Under the pieces are notes generated by a model. That model was not told where the DNA came from. It did not search any database and saw nothing but the letters and a program-made list of their open reading frames with translations. The position numbers and the translations under genes are program-made. From Monilinia fructicola (taxonomy: Eukaryota; Ascomycota; Leotiomycetes; Helotiales; Sclerotiniaceae): a DNA stretch of 64,000 bases. Shown here piece after piece: positions 1 through 10,645 of the stretch; the stretch's first letter is position 1, and every line of letters begins with the position of its first letter. The stretch is from contig VICG01000005.1 of NCBI GenBank assembly GCA_008692225.1, positions 1,831,001 to 1,895,000 on the forward strand. The letters run 5' to 3'.

Positions 1-716
1 GGAAACTCTTCATTCTTCTCTTCTCGAAGATGCCCATCAGAGATGATCTCAAAGCTTCACCGGCATCCGATGGAACCTTTGCAACCATAGCCTTTGGGCC
101 AGCACCTTGCTGTACATAGCTTCCTGCTACGGATCTAAACTCAAGATATCTCGTAACATCAGTGGAGACGAGAATATTTGTGAGTTCACCAGAAGACATC
201 AAAAGCTTAGGCACCAAATCGATGTTCCAGTCATTCGCACGCCCGTACTTCTTCCATGGCTCCTCCCCCTGATTATAGTTTCCATATTTCTTGAAGAGCT
301 ATCGTAACCGTCAGAACAAAGCTTCGCAGATTCCAAAATCCTACTCACAGCTTCAATATTGACGGAGGCAGCTTCACTGTTGATATATTAGTTACGGTTG
401 ACCATCGGCGAGCTTGAAACACATACCCTCCGTAGTGGTCATTTCGATCAATATGCAAGACCTTTTGTCCCTTAACACTCAAAACTCTATCCTCGTAGCA
501 TTAGTACATAAATCTCATCGTCCTCATCGTCGTCATCATCTCCGAGTCCAACATACCCCGAAAGAACACATTCCGTCAAACCTATCTCCAACGTTAGCCC
601 TTCCCGTCACCAAAAGCATAAATGCTCCTATCCATGCCCCTCCAGCCAATGCGGGGTTAGGCAAGCTTACCAGTGCCCAAAACGACAACATCATATTCGG
701 GGGCGATTTCATCCAT
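1..716 (-). CDS. GDI1: Rab GDP-dissociation inhibitor, N-terminal part (cut by window edge)
   Basis: Rab GDI extracts GDP-bound Rab/Ypt GTPases from membranes and returns them to donor compartments. The ATG is at 716. Five exons can be read: 671-716, 557-581, 427-486, 349-376 and 1-298, all joined in frame by GTAAGC, GTATGT, GTATGT and GTGAGT donors and AG acceptors. The spliced product starts MDEIAPEYDVVVLGTG, the nucleotide-binding-like GxGxxx signature of the GDI/REP family, followed by LTECVLSGVLSV and the conserved HIDRNDHYGGE block. The last exon carries the family segments WNIDLVPKLLMSSGELT and TRYLEFRSVAGSYV. About 150 residues are present; the family is about 450-470 residues long, so the C-terminal two thirds lie outside the window. 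Four introns within the first 370 bp is dense for a fungal gene. The Rab GDI assignment is secure. Confidence 0.95.
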
Positions 717-1519
717 CTTGAAATTATAATCTTCGTATTTATTAGGTAGTTGATTTGCAAAAAGAAGAAGAGAAGAATATAGAAGCTTGCTGGAGAGAAA
801 ATCGCAAATGGGGTTTATGCTGAAAATTGCAAGGGCAGTTCTGTAAATGGTCGGTGAGACATACAACGTCGTTTCGTTGATTCTTCTGGTTCACTAATAC
901 TTCGTTTGATTGGCCTCGCTAAAGGGGGAAACTGGAGTTACCGCTTTGTTGTTGCTGCTGGTAGATTTGTCTTGGTGTAATTATTATGCTCAGGGGCAAA
1001 TTTGTGGAGTTCAAGTTAAATTGTTAACATTAACAACATTCATTACCTACAAGTAAGTACAAGTATGCTACTGCTACTGCTACTGCTACAGCTACTACTA
1101 CTAGTACTACTGTTGATTGTTCTTTGGTCCAATGTGGTCTTGACAAATTGATATATGTATTCCTCCGGGACTTGAATGGTTAATTTGCTTTCTACCAATA
1201 TTGACTTGTATTGAATCATCATTTTGATATCCTCTGGTACTCGAATAGATAGAATCCCAAATAAGTAATGAAAGACTCATTTCATGCCACCTGCACTCTT
1301 CAATCATTCTAGGTAGACAAAGATGACCCTTTCTCTCTCAGATTCATATAAATGCATAATGCGGCCATAGCTGTTTTGCCCCATATGCGTTTCTACTTAT
1401 ACAGATGATGGCTGTAGCAACCTAAATCGTTTATGCCAATTGGAGACATCCATCCTTTCTCAAGACTCATTATTTTTGGCCTATGGATATGATTTTATGT
1501 CATATAAATCCTTCATCAT
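717..1519. other. Intergenic spacer between GDI and MRPL4 genes
   Basis: This 800-bp stretch holds the 5' flank of the GDI gene and the 3' flank of MRPL4. Near 1065-1110 there is a short imperfect CTACTG trinucleotide-type run. Short reading frames here lack codon structure and recognisable motifs, and I see no RNA gene. Confidence 0.5.
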
Positions 1520-2370
1520 CTAGGCTGTGATCTGGACAGGTTTGGGCTCTGCCTCCCCTTCAGCTTCAGCTACAACACCCTCCTCTATATCTTCCTCAAA
1601 ATCCCTTGGGGTATAGACTGGACCGTCACCCGAAAGATCGATTTCTGGATCATCCTTCGCAATAACCCCCGCTTCCTGCCAGGAATAGTATCTTTCAGTC
1701 AAAACTTGTTTGATAGCTCTTTGTGTTCTCCGAACCTGTGAGCCCCCAAAAGATCAGCCTTCGTTCCAAATCATTCAAGCCGCCCAGCACACGAACTAAA
1801 TAGTAGATAAATCAGATTACAACTCACAGTCATATCTCTCTTCTCTGAATCTTCATCACCGTATCCCGCCTCTAATCTCTGCCTCTCATAACTCTCCGTA
1901 GCAATGCGATTCCTTTCCTTACAGCAAATCCACCAAAGTGAGTGTAAATCCTCCCAGCTCTTCCCCCTCAACTCTTCTGCGGTCCACGGTCTTCCGTGAC
2001 TTCCTTCCTCCGCTGGCGTACTGATTGGCTTATCCTTATGTCTGAAAAATTCATATAATCCGTGATTCTCATCAACCTTCACTTTGTTTCGTTTCGATGC
2101 ATCCAGAACAGGCTGGGGCAGTTTCGCATTAGAAACCGAAAGGGGCTGACGGGGCCCTGTTCGTCTTTGTGTAGATACTCCGCGCAGACGGTTCATATCT
2201 CGGGGGTATAGGTATGTGCTGCTGGTAGAGAAGGAGGTGGATTGGCTGCATGATGGAGTCGTGGATGAGCTTTGTAAACAGGGGAGGAGGAATGCTGGCG
2301 GGGTATTGCCCGCTTTTCGTAGTTGCAGCAGACTACGGACTGCAGGCCGGATGACTGTAGATGTCGACAT
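1520..2370 (-). CDS. MRPL4: Mitochondrial large-subunit ribosomal protein uL29m (MRPL4/L47 family)
   Basis: Component of the mitochondrial 54S ribosomal subunit, at the polypeptide exit tunnel region. There are two exons, 1828-2370 and 1520-1735, with one 92-bp intron (GTGAGT donor, CACAG acceptor, phase 0), giving 252 residues. The first 80 residues are basic and Ser/Thr/Pro-rich, fitting a mitochondrial targeting sequence. The MRP-L47 domain follows: HGLYEFFRHKDKPI, GRPWTAEELRGKSWEDLH, LWWICCKERNRIATE and YGDEDSEKRDMT. It continues across the splice into VRRTQRAIKQVLTERYYSW. The C-terminal tail is acidic (EEDIEEGVVAEAEGEAE), as in many fungal orthologues. Splicing restores the continuous helix that reading through the intron would break. 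The start at 2370 is the only ATG upstream of the presequence in this frame. Confidence 0.93.
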
Positions 2371-3653
2371 TGTGCGTTGAGGTTGTCAATGGCGATGTAA
2401 TTGGCGGCTTTCAGATTACTTCCTCAATCTCGAAAAATCGAGAAATTATTTCGGCTACCGTATAAATTTGAGGTGGGGTAAGAAGTGAGACCAAAGGCGC
2501 AACTCCTTACCCTGATGTACAAAAACTTATCACAACCACATGACTGGATGACCACGAGTTACACAAAGCTCCTCAAAGCGCCTCGCAATAGTAGCACAAG
2601 AAGTTTTGTTGCATATCGGATTATGCGCCCGATACTCCTATTGAGATGCCCAACCTAAGCCTAAGTTCCCAGCATTTTACGCCGAACCGAGAAACAATCT
2701 GAGCATACCCCAGGCCCCGTAGACTTTCTTTCCCCTGTTCTACCTTTGTATAATCTTGCATGTTGTAACTTTCACACACTCACAATTGGAGAACATGCCT
2801 TGTACCACACGAGTGCCTCTTCTTGAACAGACAAAACGGCACCGATGCATCATGCCGTTGCCGAATGGCACGGTTACATATCAAACTGCAGCTTTTATTT
2901 CTTCGAGTTGTAGAAGGCGTGAGGCTGTTGGCAACACCTATCAGCTTAAAAGCCTTGCAGGTGTGGTAGTACCATGGGAGAGTCTGCTAGGTAGCTGCTA
3001 CTCGCACAAATGCATAGGTCCGGCCAGAAATCCAGATCCTATTGCATGCAGAAAATTGAAGTCACAGGTGCTGGATCTAGATTCGTTTGCATATCTGGCT
3101 CTTTTTGTGCGATGGTTTACGGTGTTGTATGATGATGGATGCTTATTTCCGGAGAGCTGGGCATAGAAGTTTCTGTAAGATGTCCTGTGTTACGTGATTA
3201 TAATTTATGATGGTAGCATTGGCTTTGATGATTTACTCCTCTAAAATCACGATTTTCTGGGGATTAGGTTCATGTGGGAATGTATATAAGACCAACGGTC
3301 TGGAGCCGGCTGTGAAGATCTAGACTCTAGTACTTGGAATGGGCAAATCACAACAGGAAATGGCAGCACGATTTTCTAAAAGGGGTGTGATAGAATTGAA
3401 ACTAGCTTAAACAGTGCTAGGAAAGGTATATTATCTCCGTGCCTCAAAAAAGAATGCCTCCGCGTCCGTCTAACTGATTAATCGTCCTTCTGCCTTCGAC
3501 CGTCCCGAAGCTCCTCCCATGCACACTCAATCTGATCTGGAAGAGTACCCCAAGAAACGCCATGCATGCCAAACATTAATCAAGAGGGTGACATTCTCGC
3601 AAGCAGTAACCCGGGTATCACAACGATTTCAGAGCCAAAGCCTGATCGAGAAT
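2371..3653. other. Intergenic spacer, no supported gene
   Basis: About 1.3 kb of mixed composition lies upstream of MRPL4 and downstream of the small wall-protein gene. A 136-codon frame at 2756-3166 (plus) is present but has no recognisable domain, biased codon use or splice structure, so I do not call it. Nothing else is visible. Confidence 0.45.
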
Positions 3654-3941
3654 TTACAAGAGGTAGGCCATGCCTGCAGCGGCAGCGACATATGCACCTC
3701 CTGAAACGAAGTTGACGGAACCGGCAGCCTTGCTGGTCGCGGAAGCAGCCGCGTCGCCAGTGCCAGAAGCAGAGGGGGAACGTGTAGTAGAGCCACTGAG
3801 AGTACCGTTGGCTGAGGTTCCGTTGGTGAAGGTTCCAGTGGCGATTGGGCTGACAGCGGTAGTAGCGGTTGCGCTGCTAGCGGGAGCGGTGGTGGCTGCA
3901 GCGACAGCTGCGAAAGCAACAAGGAAGATGGAAGGCTGCAT
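3654..3941 (-). CDS. Small Ser/Thr/Ala-rich GPI-anchor-type secreted protein
   Basis: A 95-residue intronless protein. The ATG at 3941 is preferred over the in-frame upstream start at 3974 because it places a clean signal peptide at the N-terminus: MQPSIFLVAFAAVAAATTA, a hydrophobic core followed by small residues suitable for signal peptidase. The middle (about residues 20-70) is low-complexity Ala/Thr/Ser/Gly with several N-G-T/S sequons (FTNGTSANGT), suggesting heavy O- and N-glycosylation. The C-terminus ends in a small-residue site followed by a hydrophobic tail (AYVAAAAGMAYLL), the architecture of a GPI-attachment signal. Such short proteins are common in filamentous fungal cell walls and diverge quickly, so no specific function is assigned. 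The antisense strand also has an open frame (3670-3960), which I regard as the shadow of this biased sequence. Confidence 0.75.
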   Translation of the reverse strand: MQPSIFLVAFAAVAAATTAPASSATATTAVSPIATGTFTNGTSANGTLSGSTTRSPSASGTGDAAASATSKAAGSVNFVSGGAYVAAAAGMAYLL

Positions 3942-6900
3942 TTTGCACGTGAGGATCTGAATTATTGATTTCAAAGGTAGCGGCTGTTATTTCGAGATCG
4001 AGCGAAGTTTCGAGATTGAGAATCTTGAGCTTAGAGAATTGTATAGGATCAAACGAATGTGGTTTGTTTAGTTGTGTGTGTGTGTGAAGAAGGAAAACGG
4101 AGAATTGAAGCGTTCAAATACTAAGCTTGTTTATTTGTGGCAACAGGAAATTACACAGCCTTGTAAGGGGCACCACTTCTTGTCTCGGTAAGAGTTAAAT
4201 ATAGAATGATCAACGGTCCAGAATTCTGGAGGCAATATTAATCATGTGACATAAATTACGAAATTCAAGCCAGACAAGGTGAAGCGATGATCTTCTTGGA
4301 AATTAATAATGTTTTGAAACTTCCTCAATCCGCCTCATCTTACATACGAAGGAAACAGAAAATTTGCAAGAGAATAGACCTCTTCAGCCTATCGGTGAAG
4401 GCGATCTGATGCTCAACCTAGCCCCGAAAGTCAAACTTTATTGATCATAGCGGTCGGTCACGGCAGACCTATGATAAAATAGGATACGAAATTGAGAGGC
4501 GATGAAATAACAGCACATGAAAAACTTGACTGGTCCTTGAGCAATGAAACCACTTCACTCGAAGTATGGAAGCCGCAAGAATATACATCTCATTTCAAAA
4601 GTGCTATATTCTAAATTTCGGATCCGATGATCCTAATAAAGAAGGGGAAATTTCGATTACCTCGAGCGTATACTATGGACGGTTGAAAATAATTAAAGGC
4701 ATGAAGCCGCGCACCGCGAGGTGGTGGAATATCGAGGATTGATATACACAGCTTTTTGTCGTACTGTAGGTACAGCCCCAATCATGCGTCCGGATAATAT
4801 CAGGAATTTTATCACTGCATCCCACTTTTGATGCATTGAAACACGGACCTTCCTATGCATGACTCGCAAGAAGTTAGGAACGTGGCATAATTGCAGTATT
4901 GTTATAACAGCAAGACACTGAAATTACAGGGTAGCGGAAACGGCGCGCCTGAAGAATAAAAAACTGGACATGGAACTTGGAAGCGCAGAGAAATAGATTT
5001 AACTTCTCACACCCCCTGCCTGACAGGTTGCCTTTCTCCAAGATCAAGCATTAATCCTTGCAGATATTGTTTTAAAAATCATTGAATGCAACCTGCTAGC
5101 CTTTTCTGTTGAATAATGAGTTGTCTGATAGTCTGAATATGTGTTGGTGAGACCTTTTAGTTCAATCCTCTGCGACACGAAGCTCATAATGCAATTTGTT
5201 CAGATCCGACCCTTGAGTTTCGGTCAGATCAGATTAACGAATCATGAGCTGGAGAGATTCAGTCGCCGTAAATACGTGAGAGAGAAGCTCCTGTTACACC
5301 GCATAATGGCTGGTTCAATTCGTACGCGGGTCTTCCAGTGCATCAATCTTCGAATGTTCGATGAAGCAGGCCCTTGGTTGGTGGGATGATATGCTTAACT
5401 CGATCTACTCCGTACTTCACATCGTCCTTTGTAATCACCTGATACTGCAAATGATTCCATCCATGAAGTCAGTATGTCGAGGCGAGCGGTGTGAAATTCC
5501 TTCGGCGAAATCAAGCTGATGTGCCTATGGCTCGGATAGAAGATCTTAGTCAACCCCTTGCTATCCGGCAAAACATCCCTATCTAACCCTCACCATATTG
5601 AAACTAGAGTACTGTAGCCAGCATTTCTCTACTGTAGATATTTGATCGCTGGCAGCTATGCACGCGTACGGAGGTAGTCTCTTTTTGGTAAGAATCAGGA
5701 TTTTTTTTCTTTTTTGCTGTCAATAACGAAGGAACAGTTCGTCGCTTGAACCTCGGTAAAGAAATGTCAAAGTGTAGCATTGCGCGGGTGCTTCCAATAG
5801 TGTTGCCATTGTACGAGTCGTGAGTTGTGCCAATCATAGCGTTTCCATAAGATAAGATCAAAGGCTTTGGGCCTGTAGGCGTTAGCATGATTTATATAAT
5901 TCGTGCAAGTCCGAAGTCCATCGATACGAGTTATCCAAAGACTTGACCGCCTGTGTAGAAACTGTCGGTTCGACGTTGTGGTGTTCTGAACAAATCTTAT
6001 GCACTCACTCATTGTGCAGAGAACCTTGTGCGTGCGACAGGACGCCGTATAGATGCTGAACTTGGTCTCTCATGCCGATGATATGGGTGGACGGAACGAA
6101 CTTTGCATGGATCATGATGGATGAGAGTGGATGGATGTCCCAAATAAAGTAAAGAAGCGAAGATTTATTCAAGCTGTGACCAATTTGGAACTACAGTACC
6201 TTGAATCCTTCCTTCCTTCCTGGTAGTAACATGGCCGCCGTGAGTGGTCGACGGCCTCGATAATGCATTCTTAGCGCCACACAGGAAAGGATGATGCCCT
6301 TCACTGGAAATCACATCACAAGCCTCTCTTACGGTAAATGAGTGATACATTGTGCATGCACTGCAGTTGCCGTTATGCTTAATCTCGGGATAATTGTTGT
6401 CTTTATTAACCATCGCAACAATCCCAGAGATGATAATGACGATGATCATGTTGTTGATGACGACAACGAGAGTATATGGTAGTGCTGTACTGGAATTATC
6501 CCGAAAAAAGAAAAGATTGATGGAAAGAGAAGCTGAGAAGCGGGAAAGCTTAATGGAGAGTGTGTTCGACTTTGTTGATAGGAAGTGCGGAACTTGCAGG
6601 GAAACAGATTAGTACCGCCACACCGTTTGTGTATTCTTCTCTGGTGCTTGATGACGCAGCACGACAGACATGCTTTACTGTAAATCCATGTCGTATAATC
6701 AATCGGCAGCTGTGCCGGAAACTACTAGGTAGTAGGTACTAGGTAGTCACCATACAGTCAGTACTGAGTACTCCGTACATCAATAAGAAGACGAGAGAAA
6801 AGCAGCAAGCAGAAACACTCTAATCGGGTGCTTGCCAGGGCGTGAGAACCCTGTCGATTGAAGAAAAAAATCAAATTCAAAAAATTCCATGTTCCTAAAA

Positions 6901-7690
6901 CTACTTTCCCAACGTCTGAAGGAAGAAAAAAAAGAAGGGATCGTCAACTTCCTTCCATTTTCCATTCGTTGTGTGATCTTTTGGAACCATGGAACTTTTT
7001 TACTTCACGGCAATTCGGCTGCTCGGAATTCGTGCTTTAATTGGAGGGATCTTCTCAACGCATTTGGGATAGCTTGTCCAGAAAACAAATTAAGCAGTAA
7101 GGTGCTTGTATCCGGGAGATGGCCTGCCACCAGCCGGCCGTGCTGCTTTGGTTGAGTTTCATGACTTTCATTGCTTTCGAGATCATACTTAGCCGCATAG
7201 AATTCGTGGACGAGTGTGCGAAGGCAGCGTGGCCATTTGGGAAGTGATGAAATGCACCAAGGCCTGAGTTGGCTGGTAGCGTGTGAGTCGATAGACAAAG
7301 TACGACTTAGTAGGACGATGTTTTGAATGTGTTGTACACAGTATACTTACTGCATTTGGCTTGCAAGGTGTTAAGCTGTTTGAAGTAAATGATCTCACGG
7401 AGTAAACCGTTTCTTGTGTTATCAGATGGTGCGTTGGTGACATATTGTTGAGGAGTGGTAGGGTGGCATGGCGAATTTGGCCATTGGACTATTTGACTGT
7501 TTGACTATTGACTATTGACTATTTGACGATGCAAAGGAACTGCCGGCTTTCACGATAGACGATGGATGAGTGGATGGAGGGAGGGGTGGATGTGCGCATG
7601 TATAGATGCGCAGAAAAGAGTTTTGGGAAGGTCGAATCTTCATTTGAGTACAGTATCAAGCTTTTTGAAGTGACATTGAACTCTCAAATT

Positions 7691-7742
7691 AGTACCTACA
7701 TACTGTACCTACCTGTACCTACCTACCTACCTACCTACATAC
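7691..7742. repeat. TACC/CTAC tetranucleotide microsatellite
   Basis: Imperfect ACCT-type tetranucleotide tract within the gene-poor region, for example repeated CTAC units at 7718-7740. Confidence 0.8.
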
Positions 7743-8885
7743 CGATCTTTTTGGTTCTCAGCCATATTCCGAAAGATTACGGTCCTTAGACAAAAGCGTC
7801 ATGATTCATGAAGGCCAGCGAGTACAACCTTGCTCATACTGTATGGCATACCGGCCGGTAGATGTAAGCCTCGTAAGTTTTGTCGATTCGAGATGAATCA
7901 GGAGATAATGCCATTTCCATCAATGTCATCGCTTACGCAGGAAGTTCGGTGAAACTTTGAGGATAGAATTTCGAAAGAGGTAAGAAAGTGACAAGGATGA
8001 ATTTTATTGTCTGGTACAGTACTGCTGCTGGAAAGACCTAGCCATGTAGGGTTAGAGATATATTAATTTCTATGCCATAACCAACCTCTTTTGCCAAAAA
8101 GCACGGTAAGCAAGTGACTAATCTTCCCTTCGAGCAAGTGACAATTCATGTTCCTGTTAGTTTGGGACGGAAGACATGGATGGCCTCACAAATCAAGGCT
8201 CTTTCTTCTAGAAGGAGGCGTGTAGATGTCGATTTTGGGATAAATAGTTACCTACCTATGAGAAAGAGAAGAGTTTGGAAGGACCTGATGGATGATGACA
8301 TATGCGAAGAATGACTTGATCCAAGCTGCCAAGTTGAACTAATCGTTGTTCGCCGGCATTCATTGAGTTTTTTTATACTTTGCAACAAGTAAAGCCAAGT
8401 TGCCGACGATGCCTTTTGATAAGAGAGATGTCTACGGTAGTACGGAGCAGAGTGAATGATGAAATACCAAGCACGTACTGTACGGAGTACTCAATATAAG
8501 ACCGTACTGTTCCTTATTTTTGTAGGGAAACGTGCTGTGGTAGTTTTAGATTGGCTGGTACATAGCAGAACAAGTAGATGTGACATCAATTATAGTTTTA
8601 CCATAACCTAGATACTGCAATACTGGAATACACTACTAGGAACTGAATACGGGAGAAAGCAGAACCGAGCAAAGAAAAAATAACTATACCATAATGTCTA
8701 CACATCGGCAGTACAGTATAGTAGAATAAGTAGCATAGTATGTAAACGGTGATGACTATCTGACTGAACTCCTGAAGCAGATTGCCGAAGCTTTTCGTCT
8801 TTTGATGCTTGGCAACCATATCCCTACGACAGTACGACTACTTACTTACTAATTGACTGGCTGACTGTATTAGCTTGAAAAGTCA

Positions 8886-9180
8886 AACGAAGGAAAGAAA
8901 GAAGGAAAGAAAGGAAGAAGGAAATAAAGAAAGAAAGCAGGTAAGTAAATAGATAGAATACAGGTAGTATTTACCTAGTACCTATCTACCTACCTATTGT
9001 ACAGTATTCCTTGCTTATTATTGTCCTATGGTTCCTATCGATCGATCTATCTATCTATCTATCTACCTAGTATCTACCTAGTATCTGCTATCTACCCATC
9101 CATCCCTCCCTCTCCCTCCTTCCTACCATACCATACCATTACCATACCATACCACACCTAACCATACCACACCTAACCAT
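8886..9180. repeat. Low-complexity block: GAAA/GGAA, CTAT and CCATA runs
   Basis: Consecutive simple repeats: a purine GAAA/GAAG tract at about 8886-8940, an ATCT tract at about 9040-9066 and CCATA/CCACA pentamers at about 9125-9180. No coding potential. Confidence 0.8.
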
Positions 9181-9230
9181 ATCAATAATAATATACACTT
9201 TGTTCCCCTAGTAAGCTAAACCCTTTTTCC

Positions 9231-10645
9231 TCTACTCTTCTTTTTTTTCTTTTTCCTTTCTCTCTGAGTCTCAAGTCTCAACCGATTGTTCCCCGGTACA
9301 CCGAGTCAACGTTAGACATTTCAAACTATGCTTCTTCGATCCTTGACATGCGAGAAAAATCATACTGTATTCATTCGAAATTCAATTCCCGTCCATTCAT
9401 CATCGTGTATTTAATATTATCGCCGAATCATTTTTATTTATTTTTTTCTTAGAGCAGGAAAAAAGAAAACAGTCACACACCCTTTCTTAAAGCGGCATTA
9501 TATTATTGATTCAGGGAAAGAAAATCCTTACTCATTCACCGCACTAAATACCGAGACTATTAAAATTTTCCCTCTTTCCTTTTTCCCTCAAGAGAGTCCA
9601 AGAGTCCAAGAGTCCAAGAGTCGAAGAGAAGAACTTGAGAGGACGAACGAATCTCTTGTGACGCCGCCTCCACCTGAACCAGAACGTCCGACGTGCTCTT
9701 CTTACTCCCCTTCTCCATTTATACTACAGCACTACTATACGACTATCATACTACCAGACAACTATACCACTTACTACTTTCTAATATCTTCTTAACCCCT
9801 TTGCCCTTTAACCCTTTTAACCCGTTAACCCACCAAGACAAAATAAAAGTCTCTCCACTCTTATTAGATTTCCCATCCGGTTTGAAGATTGTCGAGGAGA
9901 AAGTAAAAAGGCAACAAGCATACCATACCTGGATACCTATCTTCCCTCCCTCCCGCATCCTCCCCCTCCCAATCTCCAGTTTAATAGACGCCGTGCTACG
10001 GAATTACAACTTCTAAAACTTCTTTGGCGGATTTTCTTTTCTTTTAATCTGCTTTCTAAAAAGCGTTGAAGGGACCCTGTTGATCGACCGCATCCTCACA
10101 TTCGCAAAAAAAAAAAATATCATAGTTCCCCACCACCGCGTTTATCTGCGCTCATCTTTGGATCATTGGAACGGATAAAGTCTTCTCAGGATCCACTTAT
10201 TGCTTCGAACACGAACAATTTCACAAGTAAACATCTTGAGAGCCTCAAAGCATTCAAGACTTCGTCGCGCTTCGTTCAAGCTACCCACCACGCCGCCCCT
10301 CCAAAGGAGATATTCATTCTCCATAACGGCCTCACAAAATTCCACATTGGTTGCGGCGCGTGTCATTCCCGTCTTACAGACCATTCAAATTTTCTGCCGT
10401 CTTGATCTGATTGAGAAGACTTGGTATACACTTCTCAATTGACGGAAAAGAAAAACTCGATCTTTTGAGCCTTGGAATAGTTGGACGCGACGGGAAGTAA
10501 TTTGTTTGGAGCTGATTACATTTCAATCTCGAGAACTAAAAATCAACAATTCGGTCACGGTAACGCCATAACGAAAAAAAGTTCTTATGATTGAGTAATC
10601 GGTCATCCCATCAACAAAGTTCGCATTAAACCCTCCATACTCGTT
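9231..10645 (+). promoter_or_regulatory. Probable promoter and long 5' leader of the C2H2 regulator
   Basis: Pyrimidine-rich tracts typical of fungal transcription start regions occur at 9231-9265 and 9565-9600. They are followed by about 1 kb with no major gene but several upstream ATGs, including open frames starting at 9693 and 10166 (plus) ahead of the main ATG at 10646. Fungal developmental regulators often have long leaders with upstream open reading frames; that this leader is transcribed is inference. Confidence 0.4.

Larger units (their letters stand above)
3942..9230. other. Long gene-poor region (about 5.3 kb)
   Basis: No open frame longer than about 110 codons here has conserved motifs, plausible splice partners or coding-like composition. 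The stretch contains simple-sequence runs (listed separately) and three copies of the 9-mer TACGGAGTA or its complement (5406, 6769, 8481). It could hold non-coding transcripts or distal regulatory sequence of the large C2H2 regulator downstream, but the bases alone do not show this. Confidence 0.5.

Noticed and set aside
2756..3166. 136-codon plus-strand frame
   Set aside because: No recognisable motif, signal, splice structure or coding bias. Length is compatible with chance.
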